Assembly (NCBI RefSeq): GCF_000247695.1
Contig: NW_004624747.1
Location: 11,109,094 to 11,173,093, forward strand
Source of the DNA: Heterocephalus glaber
Lineage: Eukaryota > Chordata > Mammalia > Rodentia > Bathyergidae
Length of the DNA: 64,000 bases
Reading direction: 5' to 3'
The notes under the pieces were generated by a model. It saw only the letters and a list, made by a program, of their open reading frames with translations. It did no database searches and had not been told where the DNA came from. Of the stretch, positions 26,801 to 35,800 are shown in pieces; position 1 is the first letter of the stretch, and each line of letters opens with the position of its first letter. The position numbers and the translations under genes were made by a program.

Positions 26801-29800
26801 GTGGTGGCAGGGGCAGGTCTAAGTGCCCCCAAGTCTGAAGCTTTGGTGTACTTCCACACCTCTGAGTACCTGGCTAATGTTAACAGAAGCATTAATACAG
26901 GTATTAGTGGCAGCTAAATAAATCCTCATATTACAATTACTGGTACCCAGATGCTGTTCAAAGTGCCTTCTATGTAATAACAAACTTAATTCTCCTAACA
27001 ACCTATGAGATAGGAACAATTATTTCCATCATTTTACCGATGAAAAACTGAGGCTCAGGGAGGTTAAGCCACTGGCTCAAGGGAAACTAGGATTAGAATC
27101 CAGTGCTTAAATCCCACAGGTACTGCCCATGGGATTCACCCACTGCCAGAGATTTGACTCCATGTTGGTGTTCAAGAACCTCGTTTTTAAAAGCCCCCTC
27201 CAACCACTCAGGGGCTTTGAAGGATGTCTCTCCTGAGAAACCTGCCAGCAGGGAGTCACCTCCATTCCGCCAGTGTCCAGCAGAGCAGTGGAGGCAATGG
27301 GGAGCTACACCAGGGTATGGGCCGGAATGTACCACCACACTCTGGGAGGTTGGCCACCCAGGGGTTAAGGAGGGGACAGTGGGGGAACCTTCAGCAGTAG
27401 GCGGTTCAACAGGCCCTGCCCCTCTATCTCACCCTACAGTCTCTGAGGGCCAAAGGGGACAGATGGCATCATCCAGGCCTGCACTGTGACTGTCACTCAG
27501 CCAGATGAGTTACTAGCAGGCCAAAGGGGTGGTAGGTGGGATGCACAGAAATAATAGCATGGCGACTTCAGGACAATGGGGGCCACGTGCCACTGGGGCA
27601 ACAGTCGTTTGTCATACAATGGGCCTCTGGGGGACAGCAGCCGGGCCAACTGCTTCCACAACATGACACGGGCCAGCCGGGCCAGCCCAGCCGTGTTTTC
27701 AAATCATCTCCAGGCTGTTTTCCTATGAGGCAGCCAATGGTGGAGACAGCCGGGGAGTCACCTGATGCCAGCTGCATGGACCCTGGGCCCTGTGACAGCT
27801 GAGCAGCGGTGGCCATGGCAACACTAATTGTGGCCCTAAAACACAAGGAGGGAGGGAGGGAGAGAGGGAGAGAGAGAGGACACTGAGAGGAGGGAGGAGG
27901 GAGGAGGGAGAGAAGAGACAGAGAAACTGGGAGCTGGGGGCAGCCAAGAAGATGAAGGACAAGGCCACAGCTCCTTGCACCTGCTGTTGGATACGCAAGG
28001 AAAGCAGACATGCTACATGGATGTCCTGTTCTCTCTCTTCCTCTCTCTTGCCCCCTCCAATCTTAATGGGTCCCAACATACCTGTTTTGAGAGCCTAGAA
28101 TTTGGACTGTGGACCTCTTACAACACCACCACCTGGCCATGAGGGCGGCACATTCAGTGGTACTGGTGAGGGCCCTTAACCCAGTTCGCAGTTGTGTTAC
28201 AACCAGACTGGACACCATTGTGAGGCCTGGTGCTCTCCAAGTGCTGGCACACAGCACTTCAGGGGAACCGAGGTACCCCAAATTGGGTAGCTGTGTGGTT
28301 CCTGAAATGGCAGCCTCCTTCCTTTCATGGATAGCAATGTTCTTGCATTGCTCATGCAGCTGTTGAAGTGGTGGCCACAGGTCCTTCCTGGGGAGAGTTC
28401 TGGCTTCAGGCTGCACTCTCTGGTTCTGGCCCCTCCACTTCCTGTACTGTGTGGCCTGGAGCAAATGAGGGGGACATGGACATATAATAGGTCTCAGGGT
28501 GACTGCAGAATTGCACAGGACTGAACTGTGAGCGGGTTCTCAGCTGTCTCTCCTTGTGGCCCATATGCCACGTGCTCTGTCACCATGTTTCATGCCATCC
28601 ACATAGGCTACAGCATGGCAGGAAAACACCTAGACCTGGAGGCGGGCAACCTGGGTGCTGTGGTGGCCCCAATTCTGCCAGGGCAGCTGGGAAGGACCCT
28701 GTTCACAGCCCCAGACTGCTCCATGCCATGGGTGTCCCCAGGAAGTCCTGTAGTGCCCATCTTCCCCTCTAGAAAATGGGAACACAGTGAGGATCCCTTA
28801 TCCAATAGATTTGGGACCAGAAGTATTTCAGATAACAGTTTGTCATATTTTGCAATATTTGTACCTACATAATGAGATGTCTTGGAGACGGGACCCAGGT
28901 CTAAACACAAAGTTCATTTACACTTCATATGCACTTTATACACATAGCCTAAAAGCCAGTTTATACTTTTTGTGTGCCTGCATTTTGACTGACTCGTTAT
29001 GTAAGATCATGGTGGAATGAAAAGGTTTGAATTTTGAAGCATTCTAGATTTTGGAGTTTTGTAAAAGAGATGCTCAATCTATAACTAATCTGTAATAATA
29101 ATAATGCCTGCCTCATAGGGCGACTGGGAGTGTTAAATGGGCTAATACTGTGAAGGATGTGACCAGTGCTAGTGCATACCACAGTAAGTGCTCAGGCAAT
29201 GCCAGTGTTTATCACTTTGACAGGAGGTGCTAAGCAGGACATGGGTGAATGAAGGAATGATCTGAGGATGTGCCATCTGGCTCCCAAAGGGGGACCTTGG
29301 GGTTCATTTCCCTCACCCCATCCTGAGAAGGGCAGGTTGGAGGGCCAGAGAGGCTTGGGGTGGTGAGGGGCTAAGGGGCACTTCCAGAAATCCAGGGGGC
29401 CCCAAGGAGCTGCCCGAAGCTCCCCCTCCCGCCCGAGCTCCCTGCTCCTCCCTGCAGGCTCCTGCCTTCCACCAGTGATGATGAACTCCCTGGGGACCTG
29501 CAGTCCCTGTCATGGCTCACAGCTGTGGACGTGCCTCGGCTGCAGCAGATGGCGAGTGGCCGCATGAACTCCGGAAGCCATGGCGTACCACATCCACACC
29601 CAGGTAGGCTCAAGGTGGGGCAGGGCAAGGGTGGAGGAGAGAGGGGCGATCCTAGATTTGCCTCCCTTCCTTGTCTTTGGCTACGGACAAGTCCCTCTGT
29701 CTCTCTGGGGCTCTATTTCCACATCTGTAAAATGGGACTAAATCGACTTCCACAGAGATATTCGTTCAGCAACAAAGAGGGCAATCAGCAAAGAGGACCC

Positions 29801-32800
29801 AAGTCAAATGCAGCCCCAGCCTGTTTTGCAGGGGATGAGAATGGTTTTTAAATCAGGTACGACAGTGCATGGCTGGAATCCCTGTACTCTGTGAGGCCGA
29901 GGCTGGAGGACTGCAAATAGGAACCCATTCTGGGAAATACAGCAGTTTAGCAAGATCCCATCTTTTAAAAAAAGGGGGGGGGGGCTGGAGATGTAGTTCA
30001 AAGGCCCCGGGTTCAACTCCCAGTACCAGAAAAAAAATTTACCAAAAAAAAAAAGTTCACTGCCCTTTTAGCTAGAAGACTCTAAGAACCCTAGTAACAC
30101 ATGGCAGCTAGTTGCAATCACAGCAAGTGGGTTAAATGCTTAAAGACACAAGATGTTGAAGAAAAAACAATGACAAAAATACAAACACCACAGTGTGAGT
30201 ACCGAATGATGGCAAATCAGGGTATATAAGTATCTCTTTCATTGGGCAAATTGTTCTTGAGCAGAACATGTAAAGCAAGGGTCAGTCACCAAACTTTCTG
30301 CAAAGGACCAGGAAATACATATTTAAGTCTCTGTAGGTCAGTTTGTCAAAACTATTCAGCTCTTCTGTTTCAGCACAAAACAAGCCAGAGAAATATGTAA
30401 ATGAGTGGGTGTGGCTGTATGCCAATATAACTTTATTTAAAAACTAGGCAGTGGGCCTAATTTGGCCTGCTGGTCAGCTTCCTAACCTTAATCTAGAAAC
30501 CCAGGGGAGAGCTGTGTGATCTTGGGCACGTGCTTTCCTCTGTGATCTATGTCCTCATCTGCACTAACACAACACAGTATTCAAAGACTGTAAAATAAGG
30601 CAGGCCCTTCCTTCATCTCTGCAGCTCAACAGGTGAGTTTTGCCTACAGAAGAGGTGGCTGCCTACAGTCAGGCTGGTGCAGTGAGAATCGGGGATGGAT
30701 TAACAATATCAGTCACAGGCCCAGCACAGGAGGTAGGGCTCAAACCTGCTATTCCTGAGCTAATCCTTGGCAGAACAGGGCTTGGCAAAGGGGAGTGGTG
30801 GCACAAAAGTGTTTGGACCTTAACGTAGAAGCACTGGGGAGCTAGGGAACGTTTCTGAGGATATGACATGAAGGCTGAGTTGGTGTTTTAGCTAATGAAT
30901 GACAGGAATCTAATATTACTTCCATTCTCCTCTTCATCATCATTTAGTATAGACTCATTTACTGGGATTTTATCATGGGTCCAACAAGGTGATATTTATT
31001 AACACTTGATAGATGATCTCATTTAACCCTCCCAACAACTTTATAGATAGGTAATAGGTAATACTAGTAGCCCAAGTAAAAGGAGGAAACAGAGGGTGGC
31101 ATGGTCACACACCTGGTAGGAATCCCATTTTTTACCAGTACACCTCAGCAAAGTGACTTGCCAAGTGTCTACTCTGTACCTGGTCCTGAGGGTGGGGAGT
31201 GACCCTAGTCCCCAGCCATAGCCACCATTCATCCAGCCCCATGGCTTCTCTGTGCTTCTCTCCTGCAGGTGCCCTGCCTGGGTCAGCTGGCCTGCATATG
31301 GGAGCTGCCCCAGGGCCCCTGCTCCACAGCCCAGCTGCCATGGCGCCCCGAGGCATGCTGGGTCTGGGCCCCATGACTAGCCACAGGGGCAGTGTAAGTG
31401 CCACTACATGGGTTGGGGAGCAAGAGAGTGTCCCCCAGGGCTGGGATGCCCGCTGCCACCCTGACCCTCTGTTTCTTCCTCCCCTGACCCCAGCAGATGA
31501 GCCAGTTCCCAGTCAGGGGCCAGCCATCATCCAGCCTGCGGGATGTACCACAGCTCTACTCCCCTGCCATCCAAGCACAGTTCCCACTGCCCTCTGGGGT
31601 CCAGCAGGTATGATGGGTCAGAGAAGCCCTGGACAAAGAGGCAGATGCCCCTGTCTTAGGGCAGCCAGGGATCTCTTTGAACCTATTTACTACCCAGGCA
31701 CAGGGGATAAAATTCCTCACAATGGCCATGTCATGAAATCATCCATTTGATTCCCCTGAAACTCCTGCCATCAGCAGAGACAGAGTGGTTTCTGTGGCTG
31801 TAAACCCTTCACCACACCTTACAGAGTGGAGGGTGCCTCAGAGACTGGGGAATTGTGATTGACTTAATGCTCTTTCTCACCTTCTCCCTCTACTGTCTGC
31901 GGAAGTGTCCTTCTATGGGCCTCTACAGCTCCTCGTTTGGGGCACGGCCTTCCTATCCCCAGGCCCACATGGCAGTGCATTCGTCTCAGGAACTGCATCC
32001 CAAACACTACCCCAAGCCCATCTATTCCTACAGGTGAGGTTCAAGGGGCTCATGGAGGAGATGGGCAAAGAGGAAAGGGCTGCCTCCAGAGCACTCCAAC
32101 AGGCTGGGAGAGGTGATCCAGACTTCCAAGGGAGAGGTTTGGGGTAGTGGGGAATTCCCAGGTAGGACTTGTTCTCACGAAGGACTGCCATGGGGCAGTC
32201 TACCCACTGGGGTCAAGAACGTACTTCAGATACTGCCATTCCATTATTCAAAAGCTGTGTGTCCTCAGGGACATGCCTTGGCCTCTTTGAGCCTTGGTTC
32301 CTCAAATGAAAAGTCACCAAAATAATAGTACTGTGTATCTGGGGTGTTTGGGGAAGAGGGGAGCAGCCTAGGTAAAGTCTAAAGACCCCAGGCATTAATT
32401 ATGGGGACAGGATAAAAAGAGAGAAAAAAAGCTGAGTCCAATATCAAGGAGAAGGGCAGGGGGTGGTAAAGACAGGCCCTGGAAGGTGTTCAGAGTGCAC
32501 ACTGTGTGATGTAAGGGCTTGGACATGCTGGGGCAAGCAGGGCAGGCTTCCTGGCAGAGGGAACCTCAGGGTGTCAGCGCGAGGCCCCTTTATGACCCCC
32601 TGCTCCATCTCTTGTCCCCAGCTGTCTAATCGCCATGGCCCTGAAGAACAGCAAGACAGGAAGCCTGCCTGTGAGTGAGATCTACAGCTTTATGAAGGAG
32701 CACTTCCCTTACTTCAAGGTGAGGATTCTCACCCAGGGTGGGGTGCTGGAGCTACCCTGGTTTTTCCCCGGCACTGCTGGAACTCAGGGCTGGCCCTAAG

Positions 32801-35800
32801 CCAAACAGGGGCCCCCTCTTACGCTCCCAGTTACGTCTGTATATCTACTACTAAAGACACATGCATGTGCATACACAGAGAGGCACTTAAGGGAAGGGGG
32901 CATTAGAACTGGGCTTTGATGGTTGAGGAGTTCACAATGCACCTTGCAGGAGGGAGGTAGAGGGACCCATCTTGTTATTCTATACATACTTAGTAAACCA
33001 TATAATGCAAAAATATACACTTGGCAAGGGGCCTCACCAATCTGAGCCTCAATATCCTCATTTGTAAAGTGGGGAGCATACCCAGTTGGCAAGTTAATGA
33101 TGATTCTGCTCATAAAAATCTTGGCTGCTGCTGGCATACGGTTTGGCCTTAAGTAGTGCTACTCTTGTTAGCATCAAAGAAAAAAGAAGAGCAAGGGGCC
33201 AGAGAGTACCAGGCTGCAAAGTTCCTGGCCTGGAAAGTATCCCTAGAAGAAATAATGCAACATCATGCGTGTGTATGTAGGGTCTTGGATGCATTACAGT
33301 TATCTGGTTATCTAATCCACTTGAGCAACTACTCACCGATGAAGGCCATTCTCGCTTGCTGGCTACTTCAGCACGAGAGAAAGGCAGCAGGAGGATTCAG
33401 AATGATTCAGTCAGCGGATATGGGTGGCGTCCATGTAGTAACAGCAGGTGTGGCCGACTTGTGCTTCCTGTGGGCCTCCCTTTTGCCTCTCCAACTTGAG
33501 GTTGAGTACTGGACGCTGCCCTATGACCCCTGTCATGATGGTGTCCTGTCCAGACAGGCGGGAGCGTGAGGGCACTCAGGGCAGGAAGGGGTTTACCGGG
33601 CGGTCTGTGAAGCGGCTACTGAGCTGCTCTCCCCACAGACGGCTCCCGACGGTTGGAAGAACTCCGTGCGGCACAACCTGTCCCTCAACAAGTGCTTTGA
33701 GAAGGTGGAGAACAAGATGAGCGGCTCCTCACGAAAGGGCTGCCTCTGGGCCTTAAACCTGGCCCGCATTGATAAAATGGAGGAGGAGATGCACAAGTGG
33801 AAGAGGAAGGACCTGGCCGCCATTCACCGGAGCATGGCCAATCCGGGTGAGGACCGGATGACCCCACTGCACATGCGCAGATGTGTGGCACTGTGGGTGT
33901 GTGCACATGTGCGCATGCGCCCACCTCCTCCCTTACCGGACTGCGCGCCCCTCAGACACGCTGATACAGAAGAAGGTGTCTAGTGTGCCTTCTCTGTGGC
34001 TGGCAAGTTGAGGGGCCTGGATCATAAAAAGCTGTTGGCTCACCATCGCTTCCAGTTGTTTGCACAGAAATGCCAGACCACACAATCATGGGATAGAAGA
34101 GGCGTTTAAAATTAACACCCAGTGTGGGCGGGGGTGTAGGAGATAGATGTCTTCCTATACAATGGGTGGAACCATAAGCTGTGAAACTTGTTGAGGACAC
34201 AGTAATGCATCAGAAACCTGCAAAGTGGCCAGGCTTGGTAGTGCAGGGCCTGCGCACTGATGACGGCCATTCTCTAAACTCTCCAGATCTTTTTGGGAGG
34301 ATTGCAAGTTCAAGGCTAGCCTGGATCACTTACCCAGACCCTCTCTCAAAATAAAAAATACAAAGGGACTTGGGGAATAGCTCAGTGGCAGAGCAACACT
34401 GGGTTCAATCCCCAGTACAAACCCCCCTCCCCACTGTCCCCATGTACTAGTCCACTTATTTCATTTCTGAGAGTTTATGGTAAAGGAAATCAAAGATTTG
34501 AGAAGAAAAATTATGAACCGAGTTATCCATCCACACTTGGCTTTCAGTTGTCCAATAAACAACTGAAAGCTATCTAAGCATTCTACAGTTAAATATGGTG
34601 CCACATCATGCAAATATTCAAGATAAAAATATTTAAAAATATTTTTGGAATATAAAGAAATGTTCTCAATATAATAAGTAAAATTGACAGGTTATTAATC
34701 ATTATACAGTACACAGCAGAACTACATTTAAAAATGTATGTGTAAGCCAGACGTAGTGGCACACACCTGTAATCCTAGCACTTGGGAGGCTGAGGCAGGA
34801 GTATTGCCAAGATTTAGAGGCCAGCCTGGGGTACCTAGTGAGTTCAAGGCTGGCTTGAACTACATAGTGAAACCTTGTCTCAACAAACAAACAAACAAAC
34901 AAAATGTATAGCTGGGTGTGCTGTTGTACCCTTGTTATCCCAGCACTCAGGAGGCTGAGGCAAGAGACTTATTAGTTTGAGGTCAACCTAGGCTACATAG
35001 TGATTTGAAGCCAGCCTAGGCTACACAGCCCCTGCCTCAAGAAAACCATGCAGAATCCCCCCTNNNNNNNNNNNNNNNNNNNNNNNNNNNNNNNNNNNNN
35101 NNNNNNNNNNNNNNNNNNNNNNNNNNNNNNNNNNNNNNNNNNNNNNNNNNNNNNNNNNNNNNNNNNNNNNNNNNNNNNNNNNNNNNNNNNNNNNNNNNNN
35201 NNNNNNNNNNNNNNNNNNNNNNNNNNNNNNNNNNNNNNNNNNNNNNNNNNNNNNNNNNNATTTATTTATATACTTTTGGTATTTGGACAGAGTCTCACTA
35301 TGTAGTCCAGGTTGCCAGGTTGGCTTTGAACTTGCTAAGTTGTTCTAGGTAGCCTTGAAATCACAGTCCTCCTGCCTCAGCCTCCCAAGTGTTAGGATTA
35401 CAGGCTTATGCCACCTATCTAGATTTCTGATAATTCTTTTTGGTAGTGGGGATCGGGACCTTGCGCTTCCGAGGCAGGCACACGGGAACCACTGAGCTAA
35501 ATCCCTGGCCCCTTCGGATAATTCTTACATTCTTCACATATTTCTATATTTGCTAAAACTTCTACACTGTTCATGAATTACTTTTGAAGATTACATTGGA
35601 TCTCTTTAAAAAAAATTAAGTATGTGAAGGGGCGGGCAACCCACTTGTTAGTCCCCCTTCTGTCTCTCTTAGAAGCTTTCTTTCTCTCAATTTTTTCCTA
35701 CTTTTAAAAAAAGAAATTAAGTATGTGAAGAGGGTCCATAGAAGGGGCACTATGCAGGGGTAGGCTGCTTCTGCCCAGTCTCAGGAACCTGTGGTCTGGG

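Larger units (their letters stand above)
14813..29457 (+). other. FOXN4: FOXN4 large intron (between coding exons 1 and 2)
   Basis: A 14.6 kb intron. Apart from the SINEs, MIRs, Tigger-like remnant and enhancer-like block listed separately, it is GC-rich unique DNA with many open frames that lack any recognisable protein. No other gene was found in it. Confidence 0.8.

Noticed and set aside
27568..28079. Two minus-strand frames of 118 and 147 codons.
   Set aside because: Leu/Ser/Pro-rich products of the polypurine tract and adjoining GC-rich DNA.
35048..35305. Open frame running through the run of N.
   Set aside because: Artefact of translating unknown bases.
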